Source: Spirosoma panaciterrae DSM 21099 (GTDB lineage: Bacteria; Bacteroidota; Bacteroidia; Cytophagales; Spirosomataceae). From it: a stretch of 64,000 nucleotides of DNA. How positions within the stretch are numbered: the first letter of the stretch is position 1; each line of letters begins with the position of its first letter. Positions 30,772 to 40,263 of this stretch are shown here, in pieces. The notes under the pieces were generated by a model, which saw nothing but the letters and a program-made list of their open reading frames with translations, searched no databases and had not been told where the DNA came from. The stretch lies in the NCBI RefSeq assembly GCF_000374025.1, contig NZ_KB893206.1:129466-193465 (forward strand), given 5' to 3'. Both the position numbers and the translations under genes were made by a program.

Positions 30772-31638
30772 ATGATAAAGAAAGCCGTTATCCCTGCTGC
30801 CGGATTTGGAACCCGGTTTTTGCCTGCTACCAAGGCACAGCCCAAAGAAATGCTACCCATCATCGACCGCCCTACTATTCAGTACGTGGTGCAGGAAGCC
30901 GTTGATTCGGGTATTGAAGATATTCTGATTATTACGGGAAAGGGCAAACGTGCCATTGAGGATCATTTCGACCGTAATCACGAACTGGAAGCCCGACTGG
31001 AAGAGAAAGAAGACCAGTTGCTACTCGATGAAATGCGTCGCCTGTCGGACATGGCCACCCTGCATTACGTACGGCAACGGGAACTGAATGGTCTGGGCGA
31101 TGCGATTCGGTACGCGAAGCACCACGTTGGTAACGAGCCATTTGCCGTATTGCTGGGCGACACCATCATGGATTCGGTGATTCCGGTAACCCAGCAACTG
31201 ATCGATACGTACGCGCAATATGGTGGTTCGGTGATTGCGGTTGAAGAGGTGCCGCATGATAAGGTAAACCGTTACGGTATTGTTGGGGGCAAATCGCTGA
31301 GCGACCGCATCCTGGAACTGAGTACGCTGGTTGAAAAGCCATCGGTCAGCGATGCTCCCTCCAACCTGGCTATTGCAGGGCGGTATATTCTGACGCCCGA
31401 AATTTTTACGATGCTGGAGCAAACCCCGGCGGGTAAGAATAACGAAATTCAGTTGACCGATGCGATGCTGCTACTTCTGAAGCGGGAGAACCTGTACGCC
31501 CATTGTATCGAAGGCAAGCGGCACGACATTGGCAATAAGCTCGATTTTCTGAAAACAACCGTCGAATTTGCCCTGAAGCGTCCCGAATTTGCCGACAAGT
31601 TCCGGGCCTTTTTAGAAGAGATTCTGGCGAAGGAGTAG
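30772..31638 (+). CDS. galU: UTP--glucose-1-phosphate uridylyltransferase (GalU-like)
   Basis: 288 residues, normal for GalU. Makes UDP-glucose from UTP and glucose-1-phosphate in the cytosol. The nucleotide-binding signature AAGFGTRFLPATKAQPKEML, IQYVVQEAVDSGIEDILIIT, RELNGLGDAIRYAKHHVGNE, the metal-binding LLGDTIMD, VEEVPHDKVNRYGIV, LVEKPSVSDAPSNLAIAGRY and a final GKRHDIGNKLDFLKTTVEF agree with the family throughout. The N-terminus fits the ATG at 30772, three bases after the octamer repeat. The upstream glucuronokinase-like gene suggests it might also accept GlcA-1-phosphate; that is inference. It converges with a giant surface protein gene, with a palindrome between. Confidence 0.93.
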   Translation: MIKKAVIPAAGFGTRFLPATKAQPKEMLPIIDRPTIQYVVQEAVDSGIEDILIITGKGKRAIEDHFDRNHELEARLEEKEDQLLLDEMRRLSDMATLHYVRQRELNGLGDAIRYAKHHVGNEPFAVLLGDTIMDSVIPVTQQLIDTYAQYGGSVIAVEEVPHDKVNRYGIVGGKSLSDRILELSTLVEKPSVSDAPSNLAIAGRYILTPEIFTMLEQTPAGKNNEIQLTDAMLLLLKRENLYAHCIEGKRHDIGNKLDFLKTTVEFALKRPEFADKFRAFLEEILAKE

Positions 31639-31652
31639 AACGTGAAAAAGTC

Positions 31653-31714
31653 ATAAAAATGGGAGGGAGAAAAGGAACAGTTGCGTGTACTCCTTTTCTC
31701 CCTCCCATTTTTAT
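31653..31714. terminator. 24-bp perfect inverted repeat between convergent genes
   Basis: Arms 31653-31676 and 31691-31714 are fully complementary (AAAAATGGGAGGGAGAAAAG core) with a 14-base loop. It fills most of the gap between galU and the convergent giant gene and has an A/T tract on each side: a bidirectional terminator. Confidence 0.85.
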
Positions 31715-31729
31715 AGCCTTCCGTTGTTC

Positions 31730-34700
31730 TTATCTTACCCGTACGCTGACCGTTGCAGTGTCATCTTCCCCATTGGTGTAGCCGTTGCCCGGTGTCGAGT
31801 CGGGGTCGGCTATATCCGTGTCGAGAATCTGGGCCTGAATGGCGCCACCGGCGGCTGGCTGCCATTTGAAGAATACCGTAGCCGACTTTCCCGCAGCCAG
31901 CGTATTTATGTAGATTTTATAGGTCTGGCTATTGACTGGTATCCAGCCTACAGGACTCTGAGAGCTGAATGAACCGTTGGGTAAAACGACCTGAACTACA
32001 ATCGATGAAGCTGCCGATCCCCCTTGGTTCGCTATGGTTAAACTGGCACTGACAAGCTCCGAAACGGTAGGGGTTTCTTTGTCCACCCACATCGATAGGC
32101 TCAAATCGGCTGTATTGGGGCTTGTACTCGGCTGATTACTCTGTACAGTGGGTAAGGGTACCTGATTTGGATTAGTTGAGGCAACGAGTGCACCGCCTAC
32201 AGGCGTGCGAATGTCGACTGTAACGGCATCATCCTGGCCATCACCCGTACCGGAGTTGGGTTGGCTATCGGGGTCGGGCGTTTGAGTAGCTGTAACCTGG
32301 GCCGACGTAAGAAAAACGCCAGGCTGTGTAGGGGTGGCCTGGAAACTGACGATGCTTTGGTTATTGGCCAGAATGCTTCCCAGGTTGGCCGAAACGACAC
32401 CGTTGGCAAAACTGACTCCCGGCGAGCTGGTACTGACAAACGATAAGCCTGAAGGGAGTAAACTGCTCAGTTGAACTCCCTGTGCATTGTCAGGGCCTGA
32501 ATTATTAGCTGTCAATGTGTAAGTAATCAGATCGCCCACATTAGGGGTTCGGTTGCTAACGGCCATATTGAGTGCAACATCAGCACTGCCTGTTCCCACC
32601 GACACACTCGCCTGTCCCGACACCGTTCCTAATCCACAGGCATTGACTAAAGAGGCAATTTGATAGGTAGTCGTGCTAGTTGGTGAAACTGAAACAAGCG
32701 TCGGATTCTGGTACGTAGCCGTCACCGATTGCCCATTAGAGAGCGTAAACGACCAGGGTGCAGGCCCCGTAAATGAAACGGGCAACCGTGCCGACTGCCC
32801 ACTGCTAATGAGTGCATTGCCACTTAGACTAGCCGTGGTTGGCTCACCAATTTTTACCTCAACCGGGTCAGATTCGGCCGTGCAAGAACCATTCTGGTTA
32901 ACAACTGTGTAAATTCCTGATTGGGTAGCGTAGAATTGAGTGCTTGTTGCTCCAGGAATAGCTACACCGTTTCGCTTCCATTGTAAGTAACCCATATATA
33001 AACTCGCCGTTAACAGCAAACTGTTATTCTGGCAGAGTTGAGCGCTAGTGGGAGAAATTGTAACAACGGATTTTGAGGTATTGCCATTTTTGATGCTAAC
33101 ATAGATTTCTTTTGACAAGCCTGTGCAACTTCCATTAGTTACCCGTACAGAATAGAGGCCAGATTGAGTCGTCACTATCCCACTGTATGTCTCCCACTCT
33201 AAGAGTATTCCATTTCTGTACCATTGATATTGATAACCACTTAGTGTGAATGTCTCATTGACATAAGGATTAGCGTCGGTGCATGACTCACCAGTAGCAG
33301 CTGCAGACCAGTTAAGAGTTAGTGAAGGTTGTATGGCATTAGTGAACGTGAGCGATACAGGTAATGATATTGCCACACAATTCCCACGTGTCAATTTTAA
33401 AGTATAATTTCCTGATGTATTTGCTGAATAACTTGAGCCAGTAGCTCCAGCTATATCTATTCCATCTTTTTGCCACTGAAAATTACCGCTGTAGAAGACA
33501 TTTGTGCTTAAGGTACGTATTTCACCAGGGCAAGCTGATTTGCTGGCAAATTTGTAGGATATACTAGGCTGGAGTTGATTAGCCACTCGAATACTGACAG
33601 CATTACTAAACGTTTGGCAAGTGCCTTGCTTAAGTAGAAATGAGTAGGTACCGGGTTGATTAGCCCATATATACTGGTATGTCTCATAAGGTATAGCTAC
33701 ACCATTTCGATACCATTGGATTGTAAAATCATTTCGAAGTGTGGAACCATTTATACTATGAACATCTGCATAGATCAGACTAGACAAATTCGATCCAGTG
33801 CAGATGAGTGAGTCTCCAGGTGATGCTAAATAAGCATTGGCATAGAGTGAGCGGCCAAACTGAAAATAAGATGAGGATGAAGTGGTAGAACAACTTCCAT
33901 CGGTTACACGGTGGGCGTACGTTCCCGTTTGCGTGGCAGTATACGAATAACTAGTAGCACCTGCTATGTCTACCCCATCACGTGTCCATTGAAAAGTAGC
34001 ATTATTGCCAGCATAACTAGCTTGAATTTTTAATGGATGATCATCACATTGGGGCTCCCCTAATGCACTTGAAATAATAGAGCTATAGATGCTACTTTGT
34101 CCATAAAGTGTATAATTGTTACTTGTAGCCAAACATCCTGCCTGTTTAGCAGCTACGGTGTAAGTACCCGCCTGCTGGGCTACGAAGGTAGAAGATGTTG
34201 TAGTACTAACAACACTTCCATTCCTGAACCACGTATAACCCTCCGCTGTTAGCGTATTTGAATTTGTAGTACTGGTAAACGCATAAAGAGTTATCTGCCC
34301 ATCGGTGCAAACGGAGCCTCCATTACCATACCAATTCACAAAAATACTTCTGTCATAAAGATTTGTACTCCCCAGATTTCCAATAGCTAAAGCACTACTT
34401 AGATTGCTCTCAATATTGGGAGTAGTTGCAATTATTTTTAGCTGATAGTTGGTTCCATAGGGTAGCGCACTATATCCACTTGGCAAGGTGATAGAGACAG
34501 GACTTGTGGTGCTGCCCCCAATTTTGCGTGGACTGATAAAGCTTCCAGTCGCATCAGATAACCATACCTCAAATGCATTCCCTGTTCCAAAAGCTGGGCC
34601 TGCCGTAGTGAATGATACGGTAAATGTATTTCCGGCACAGAGAGTTGTGTTGGAAATACTGGCAATAGAGATGGTAGGGCTTGAGTTTGGAATCACAAAT

Positions 34701-36991
34701 GCATCGGTCGACCAGACTCCCCGGCCCCTGGTGGCGGCCGTGATGCGCCCATCTGATGCTCGGTAGCGTAATTGATTGATCCGGAACCCTCCCCCCATAC
34801 CGCTGCCGCTAAATCCCCAGCCTGGGTTAGCTGTTGTAATATCATCGGTCGACCAAATTCCCGCATCCGTTCCAAGAAGGACTTGTTTGCGGTTTTGTGG
34901 ATTAAATAAGGCTGATTGGACAGGGACATCAGGCAAGCCATAATTACTCTGATCCTTTCCTGTCCAGCTTATACCTCCGTTGGTTGTGTACCAGACCGAC
35001 TGGATACCAAAGTTTGACAAGGTGACGAGTAGTTCATCGTCAGTAGCGCCTACATCAATGCATGAAATCGTTGAGTACTGTGGAAATGCTCCATTATCGA
35101 TAGCTGTGACGGTAGGTGTAGCTTGATTTAGGTTCGTGATCCGGTAGAGCTGACTTGAACCCGTACCCATAAACAGTTTAGTCCGGTCGGCATTAAGCTT
35201 TAAATAACTGGCCAGATTGGTAACACCTGTAAGCGTCAATGTAGTGGTTTGAGGTGTGCTATTAACGCCAGTAACCTTCTTTATAAATGTCTGACTATTC
35301 GAATTATCGGCTGCGTATAGGGTGTTAGAGGGACTATCGTAATCGCTGGGAATGGGCGAAGTTGAATAATAGGAGTTTATTGAGGTAAGTAGTGTGGTAG
35401 TACCAGATGGGTTATTGCGATAGAATGCACCCAATGTCTCAGAAATCTGAACTGAAGCATCCTCTTCGTCAATGAAAGTCATGCCCGGATAGGTAATAAA
35501 TGCTAATAAATTACCTGCTGCAATACTCGCTGAGGCCATTTGGGCAAAACCCACCCGACGAACACCTGCCAGCAAGTACGTGTCACCTGGTGAAGATCGC
35601 ATCGAAACGGAACTTATATCACTTCCACGATAACCAATGTGCCTACTATCGATTGCAGGAGTAGTTATGGTGTTATTTCCCCAATTGGTTGACCAGTAAA
35701 CGCTATTGTCGTTTATCAAAGCGGCACTTGTTCCGGTACCAGGCTGAAAAAAAAGCCCTTGTTGATACGAGGAAAAATAGGTCAGTTGATTACCCCAGGA
35801 GGTTCCGCCATTTATTGAGCGAAACCAATCATAACTACCTGCGTAAATTGTATTGGCATCTGTTGGATGAACTAGTAAATTCAATGCATAATATCCATTG
35901 CCATACGTAAAATAATCACCCCAGCCCAAGGTAGGAATCGTTAAATCGGTCCAGGTAGTGCCGCCATCCGTACTTTTCTTGAACCACTTTATATCCTTCC
36001 CATAGCTGCTCGAATTATACGCTCGGGATACGCCATAAACAACCTGAGAGCTACCGCTTGTTGTGGGGGCCAGCGCTAACTCAGTCCGCTCGCCACCTGA
36101 TGCCCCAGTTGGGGTAATTTCGGTCCAAGTAGTACCGGCAGTATTCGTCGATTTAAACACCCGACTCGGATTGAAACTGGCGTATAAAACGCCATCGCTG
36201 GCCAGTTCAAGGTCCGTAGCCATATCGTTGTTGTAGTTGCCTGTTACATTGCTCGCGCCAATTCCCTGATTAGGAGCCAGTACATACTGCCAGCTTGTGC
36301 CACCGTCTATTGATCGAAAGATGCCCAGCCGGGTAGCGGCAAATACATAGCCGTTGGCATTGACCACAATACGTTGGATATACCCAAAACCATAGGCTAG
36401 TGACGGGTATGTACTACCCGGTATTGTACTGCTGAGTCGTGCCCAGGTAGTGCCGCCATTGGTTGTTTTCCAGATTCCACCGCCTGTTATATACCCATAT
36501 CCATCGCCCGTACCGGCATACATCACCTGTGGGTTCGATGGATCAGCGGCCAGGGCTGTGACTGCCATGTTTTCCCAGGAGTCACTGGCTGGCGTCCAGC
36601 CCGCGTTTGAATCCGTGATGTCATTGGTATACCAAAGGCCACCCAATGGACTACCGATCCATACTTTTTTGTGCGTAACGTCATTTGGGTCAAACAGGAG
36701 TGTACGGGTCCGGCCACCTAAATTACTGGGGCCGCGTTCCTGCCAGGTAATGTTCGGAATGGCCGTTCGTGCTCCGGCTGCTTTCCGGTTAATTTGCTGG
36801 CGGGCTTCGTCCAGTCGTTCATAAGGAACCCGTTTCAGGAGCGGGTCCATTAACCGGCGTTCTTCTTCTTCGGCTATCCGACGAAGTGTATCTCGGTTGT
36901 CAGTTGGCGTTAAGGTTTGTGAATAGGTTAATAAGGGGGAAGTAATCAGAAGTGCAGAGATGAGCAGTCGTCGGAACGTAGATAGAAGCAT
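31730..36991 (-). CDS. Giant secreted protein: BNR/sortilin-like propeller, six Ig-like repeats, DUF11 tail
   Basis: 1753 residues with signal peptide MLLSTFRRLLISALLITSPLLTYS. Residues about 75-790 are a beta-propeller of the sortilin/BNR type (Asp-box-like units S-x-(D/N)-G-G-T-(S/T)-W: TTNGGTTWARLSS, SIDGGTSWQYVL, STDGGTTWTDL, SINGGTSWGN, TTNGGISWTGKD). Residues about 900-1420 hold six Ig-like repeats with the pattern QW.R(N/D)G(V/I).I.GAT...Y.A...G.Y....NG.C. Two DUF11-type domains follow (ADVALNMAVSNRTPNVGD; ADLSLSMWVDKETPTVSE), each ending in D.DS.P..G...G.DD. No usual type IX sorting tail (TIGR04131/04183-like) was recognised. The Ig region is more AT-rich than its surroundings. The tail is shared with the upstream gene product. 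Probably a cell-surface binding protein. Confidence 0.9.
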   Translation of the reverse strand: MLLSTFRRLLISALLITSPLLTYSQTLTPTDNRDTLRRIAEEEERRLMDPLLKRVPYERLDEARQQINRKAAGARTAIPNITWQERGPSNLGGRTRTLLFDPNDVTHKKVWIGSPLGGLWYTNDITDSNAGWTPASDSWENMAVTALAADPSNPQVMYAGTGDGYGYITGGGIWKTTNGGTTWARLSSTIPGSTYPSLAYGFGYIQRIVVNANGYVFAATRLGIFRSIDGGTSWQYVLAPNQGIGASNVTGNYNNDMATDLELASDGVLYASFNPSRVFKSTNTAGTTWTEITPTGASGGERTELALAPTTSGSSQVVYGVSRAYNSSSYGKDIKWFKKSTDGGTTWTDLTIPTLGWGDYFTYGNGYYALNLLVHPTDANTIYAGSYDWFRSINGGTSWGNQLTYFSSYQQGLFFQPGTGTSAALINDNSVYWSTNWGNNTITTPAIDSRHIGYRGSDISSVSMRSSPGDTYLLAGVRRVGFAQMASASIAAGNLLAFITYPGMTFIDEEDASVQISETLGAFYRNNPSGTTTLLTSINSYYSTSPIPSDYDSPSNTLYAADNSNSQTFIKKVTGVNSTPQTTTLTLTGVTNLASYLKLNADRTKLFMGTGSSQLYRITNLNQATPTVTAIDNGAFPQYSTISCIDVGATDDELLVTLSNFGIQSVWYTTNGGISWTGKDQSNYGLPDVPVQSALFNPQNRKQVLLGTDAGIWSTDDITTANPGWGFSGSGMGGGFRINQLRYRASDGRITAATRGRGVWSTDAFVIPNSSPTISIASISNTTLCAGNTFTVSFTTAGPAFGTGNAFEVWLSDATGSFISPRKIGGSTTSPVSITLPSGYSALPYGTNYQLKIIATTPNIESNLSSALAIGNLGSTNLYDRSIFVNWYGNGGSVCTDGQITLYAFTSTTNSNTLTAEGYTWFRNGSVVSTTTSSTFVAQQAGTYTVAAKQAGCLATSNNYTLYGQSSIYSSIISSALGEPQCDDHPLKIQASYAGNNATFQWTRDGVDIAGATSYSYTATQTGTYAHRVTDGSCSTTSSSSYFQFGRSLYANAYLASPGDSLICTGSNLSSLIYADVHSINGSTLRNDFTIQWYRNGVAIPYETYQYIWANQPGTYSFLLKQGTCQTFSNAVSIRVANQLQPSISYKFASKSACPGEIRTLSTNVFYSGNFQWQKDGIDIAGATGSSYSANTSGNYTLKLTRGNCVAISLPVSLTFTNAIQPSLTLNWSAAATGESCTDANPYVNETFTLSGYQYQWYRNGILLEWETYSGIVTTQSGLYSVRVTNGSCTGLSKEIYVSIKNGNTSKSVVTISPTSAQLCQNNSLLLTASLYMGYLQWKRNGVAIPGATSTQFYATQSGIYTVVNQNGSCTAESDPVEVKIGEPTTASLSGNALISSGQSARLPVSFTGPAPWSFTLSNGQSVTATYQNPTLVSVSPTSTTTYQIASLVNACGLGTVSGQASVSVGTGSADVALNMAVSNRTPNVGDLITYTLTANNSGPDNAQGVQLSSLLPSGLSFVSTSSPGVSFANGVVSANLGSILANNQSIVSFQATPTQPGVFLTSAQVTATQTPDPDSQPNSGTGDGQDDAVTVDIRTPVGGALVASTNPNQVPLPTVQSNQPSTSPNTADLSLSMWVDKETPTVSELVSASLTIANQGGSAASSIVVQVVLPNGSFSSQSPVGWIPVNSQTYKIYINTLAAGKSATVFFKWQPAAGGAIQAQILDTDIADPDSTPGNGYTNGEDDTATVSVRVR

Positions 36992-37077
36992 GAAAAATAA
37001 GTTACGGATACGTATTCGTTAATGGATGATATGGATGATAAATGAAACAATTTTAGTGCCATCCGTTAACATCAACG

Positions 37078-40059
37078 TTACTTTACCCGTACGCTAACAA
37101 TCGCTTCGTCGTCCTCCCCATTGGTGTAGCCGTTGCCTGGCGTGGAGTCAGGGTCCGATGGGGTGACACTCCATACCTGACCCTGGAGTGTTCCTGAACT
37201 GGGGACCTGAACAAACAGCGACATGCTCCCCTTATTACCTGCCGAGATGGGGCCTATATTGGCGGTTACGGACTGCCCGCTGATGGTCAAGCCATTGGTA
37301 ACGGCCAATTGCCAGCCTGTAGGGAGTAGTGTTTTCAGGGTTACATTGTTGGCCATCGCCCCTCCGCTGTTCGTTACAATAAAGGTGAACTTGGCTACCT
37401 GATTGGGCGTCAGAACGAGCTGGTCGCTAACAATAGCCAGACTCAGATCCGCTTTTGTTGGGTCAGTAAGGGGCTGATTCGATTGTACATTAGGGAGCGG
37501 TACCTGGTTGGGATTGGGTGAAACGCTCACATAATCGCTGCGCTCCAGTGTGCGTAAATCGACTGTAGCTTCATCGTCCTGCCCGTCGCCCGTACCCGAC
37601 CCCGGCTGGCTATCCCAATCCCGGTGGCTGCTGGTCATAATCTGAGCCGATGTCAGGAATGTGCCAGCCTGATTGGCCTTGATCTGAAAGGCAAAGGGCA
37701 GGGTGCTGCCCGCTTCCAGCTTTCCCGATTTCATCCGAACCGTATTGGCGTCGGCATTCACATTGGCATCCGTTGTATTGACAAAATCAATTCCTGCTGG
37801 AAGCAAGCTTCGCAGGGTTACACTGTCAACAGTGGCCGGTCCATCGTTCGCCAATACTAATGTCAGGGTGACTGGCTGATTTACAGAAGGGCTACGGCTA
37901 CTTAGGACCATCGAAATGGAAAGGTCGGCTTCGTTACAGAGCGAAAAGGGTGGGCTGGGTAAGGTTGCAATACTAGGGTTGCTGGTCACTACCCGAATGC
38001 GGTACTGGTCACCTGAGGCCAATGCCGGGGAGAGTGTAACCGTAAAGGGGCCAGTAGCCGTAACACTGCTGATCGTTGTTTCATTGGTAAACGAACCGGC
38101 TGGGTCCGATAGCCGCACACTATAAATCCCGTCTTTAGGTCCATCAATAACATCGATGGATAGGGTAAGCGGATTTGTGATGCAAACAGGTGGGGTAGGC
38201 GTATTATTTACTGTCAGGAGAGGCTGAATAAACGTAGTTGGTTCTTTCTGGTAAAGGATTTGTCGGGCGTCGATAAACGTAATGTCGAACCACATCACCT
38301 GACTCGTATTGCCCTGTAGCCGTAGCGAGTATCGGTATTTGCCAGGCGTAACCCCCCCAACACCGACTGCCTGGGGAGGATAATTTCGGACATAGGTAAA
38401 ATTGGCAAACTCTTCATAATCGGGTGCCTGCGACATGGGTGGGGCCAGATACCAGCCTGTGTCGGTGAACGTTCCTCCATCGATGCGTTCAAGTTTAATT
38501 TCAACCGGAGCCGTTGATTCTACCATGGCAAAAAAACCATGTGTATAGGAATCGTATTTGTACGAAACACGCCGGATGGCATCGGGCACCGTGCCGCCCA
38601 GAACAGGCTGGCGTAACACACGGGTTAAGGGGGCAGGCGCAGCCGATTGCTGGATGGCAAACGGTTCGCTGAGGGTGCCCAGAATGACGGGGTTGGTTGA
38701 GCGGGTTCGGAGCCGGTATTGGCTGTTGGGCAGGTTGGATGGAATCTTTATTAAAATCGGATTTTCCGTCGTGGGAGAGGACTCGTAAACAACCGTTCCA
38801 TCGCTGGCCCGAACGATTTGAGCCACGTACTGACCCGATGGCTGATACGGGTTGCTACGAAGTGAGGCTACTGCCAGTGTATCGCCCTGCCGACGCAGAA
38901 GGGGTAAACTGTATCCGGTGGTAATCAGGGCACCAGGATCGTTCGGCATAAAAGGGACCGCATTCTGAAAAAAGGAAGTCGTCAGGGCCTGATCCCAGCT
39001 ATTGGTAAATCGGACCAACCCTGGTCCTTTCATGTGAATATTGTCTGGCCGGTTTGCAGTCCCTATTATACTATCGCTGGCTGGACCGGGAAACGCATTG
39101 GTTACATTGGCAATGAGCTGATTCTGAGCTGCAATAATATTCGCGTTGGTCTGGCCGTTATTGTAACTCACGCGCGAAATCATCCAGGCTAACGGTTGCG
39201 AACCCACCTGCTGCCGGCTTTTCTCAATAACGGCACTGATATTGTTATAATACGTTTGGCCACTAACGTTGTAGTAGGTGTCGGTTTCGCCCTGATGCCA
39301 CAATACGGCCCGGGCGCCGGTTCGGGACACATAATGCAGCAGCGCTTCGCCCAGTCGCCTGTAGACCGACGAGTTGGTGGTAGTGCCCATATTGCCAACG
39401 GCTCCCTGCTGCCACTCACTACTACTACTGCCTCCTAAAGCGGCTCCCAGAAACAAAACGGGTACATTTAAGCGTTGCACCAGCTTGTCGCCCAGGGTAC
39501 TCCATAAATGTGGGGGCTGGCTGGGGCCTATAGAACTGCCATAGCTGATTTTGCTGAATTGTAAGGGCAAAAGCTGTTCGCTGATGCTATCCTGCCGGAA
39601 ATCGACGCAACTCACGCGATCTTCGACCGAACTCGAGACACGCTGCAGGCCGCCAAATACGTTCGATTGACCCGCTACTACAAATACCTCGCCCACGCCC
39701 ACCCGATCAACCTGGGTTTCTGCTATAATTACCGACCCGTTTTTGGCTCTGACCGCCAATCGATACCAGCCGCCATTTACGGCTACCTGCCCCCGGAAGG
39801 AGGAGGTTCCTGATAAAAACGAGAGTGACGACCAGTTTGTAAGGGTTCCCTGCGTAGCCGAGATCGGTATAAAACGGGCCTCAACCAGGGTGGCATTGGT
39901 CGGTGCCATGCCAGTTATGGTAACTGAGGCCTGGTTCGCTAAATTACGCTGAAATACCATCCTGGTTACCGGACTCGTAATCGTGAGCTGGGCATACAGG
40001 GTAGTAAACGGCAAAATTGCCAGTATTAAAAATACTAGCTTCCGTAAAGGTGAGTACAT
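37078..40059 (-). CDS. Secreted sialate-O-acetylesterase-like (SGNH) protein with DUF11 tail
   Basis: 993 residues from the ATG at 40059 (MYSPLRKLVFLILAILPFTT signal peptide). Residues about 100-400 form an SGNH/SASA-type carbohydrate esterase: VAGQSNVFGG (nucleophile serine), LGAALGGSSSSEWQ, ALLHYVSRTGARAVLWHQGE and DNIHMKGPGLVRFTNSW (catalytic Asp-x-x-His). Beta-sandwich regions follow, then two DUF11 domains (ADLSISMVLSSRSPSVNQ and ADLSLAIVSDQLVLTPNQ) joined by NPNQVPLPNVQSNQP, the same linker as in the downstream giant protein, and the same end DPDSTPGNGYTNGEDD. It starts upstream of the giant gene with an 86-bp gap on the same strand, probably in one transcript. Likely acts on acetylated glycans at the cell surface. 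Confidence 0.88.
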   Translation of the reverse strand: MYSPLRKLVFLILAILPFTTLYAQLTITSPVTRMVFQRNLANQASVTITGMAPTNATLVEARFIPISATQGTLTNWSSLSFLSGTSSFRGQVAVNGGWYRLAVRAKNGSVIIAETQVDRVGVGEVFVVAGQSNVFGGLQRVSSSVEDRVSCVDFRQDSISEQLLPLQFSKISYGSSIGPSQPPHLWSTLGDKLVQRLNVPVLFLGAALGGSSSSEWQQGAVGNMGTTTNSSVYRRLGEALLHYVSRTGARAVLWHQGETDTYYNVSGQTYYNNISAVIEKSRQQVGSQPLAWMISRVSYNNGQTNANIIAAQNQLIANVTNAFPGPASDSIIGTANRPDNIHMKGPGLVRFTNSWDQALTTSFFQNAVPFMPNDPGALITTGYSLPLLRRQGDTLAVASLRSNPYQPSGQYVAQIVRASDGTVVYESSPTTENPILIKIPSNLPNSQYRLRTRSTNPVILGTLSEPFAIQQSAAPAPLTRVLRQPVLGGTVPDAIRRVSYKYDSYTHGFFAMVESTAPVEIKLERIDGGTFTDTGWYLAPPMSQAPDYEEFANFTYVRNYPPQAVGVGGVTPGKYRYSLRLQGNTSQVMWFDITFIDARQILYQKEPTTFIQPLLTVNNTPTPPVCITNPLTLSIDVIDGPKDGIYSVRLSDPAGSFTNETTISSVTATGPFTVTLSPALASGDQYRIRVVTSNPSIATLPSPPFSLCNEADLSISMVLSSRSPSVNQPVTLTLVLANDGPATVDSVTLRSLLPAGIDFVNTTDANVNADANTVRMKSGKLEAGSTLPFAFQIKANQAGTFLTSAQIMTSSHRDWDSQPGSGTGDGQDDEATVDLRTLERSDYVSVSPNPNQVPLPNVQSNQPLTDPTKADLSLAIVSDQLVLTPNQVAKFTFIVTNSGGAMANNVTLKTLLPTGWQLAVTNGLTISGQSVTANIGPISAGNKGSMSLFVQVPSSGTLQGQVWSVTPSDPDSTPGNGYTNGEDDEAIVSVRVK

Positions 40060-40263
40060 AGAGGATCTATTAAATGGATAGGATATTAAATCCGGTGACA
40101 AATAGTGTGCCTAAGATGAATGAATGGAATATTGTTTTTAGGATCGGTAGTGCATTTGTGCCAATTGCTCAGGCAGTTAGGGTGATTTAAGAGGAGGAGT
40201 TTACAGGCGATGCGAGGAAAAAGGTATTATTGACGAGGTATTTCGTTTTTGATTATAAGTACT

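Noticed and set aside
31730..32000. Type IX secretion C-terminal sorting domain
   Set aside because: The end of the protein is a DUF11-type domain with an Asp/Gly-rich loop; none of the usual sorting-domain motifs was seen.
32830..34440. Tandem DNA repeats or CRISPR in the giant gene
   Set aside because: The repetition is at the protein level (Ig-like domains of about 85 residues) and the DNA is divergent.
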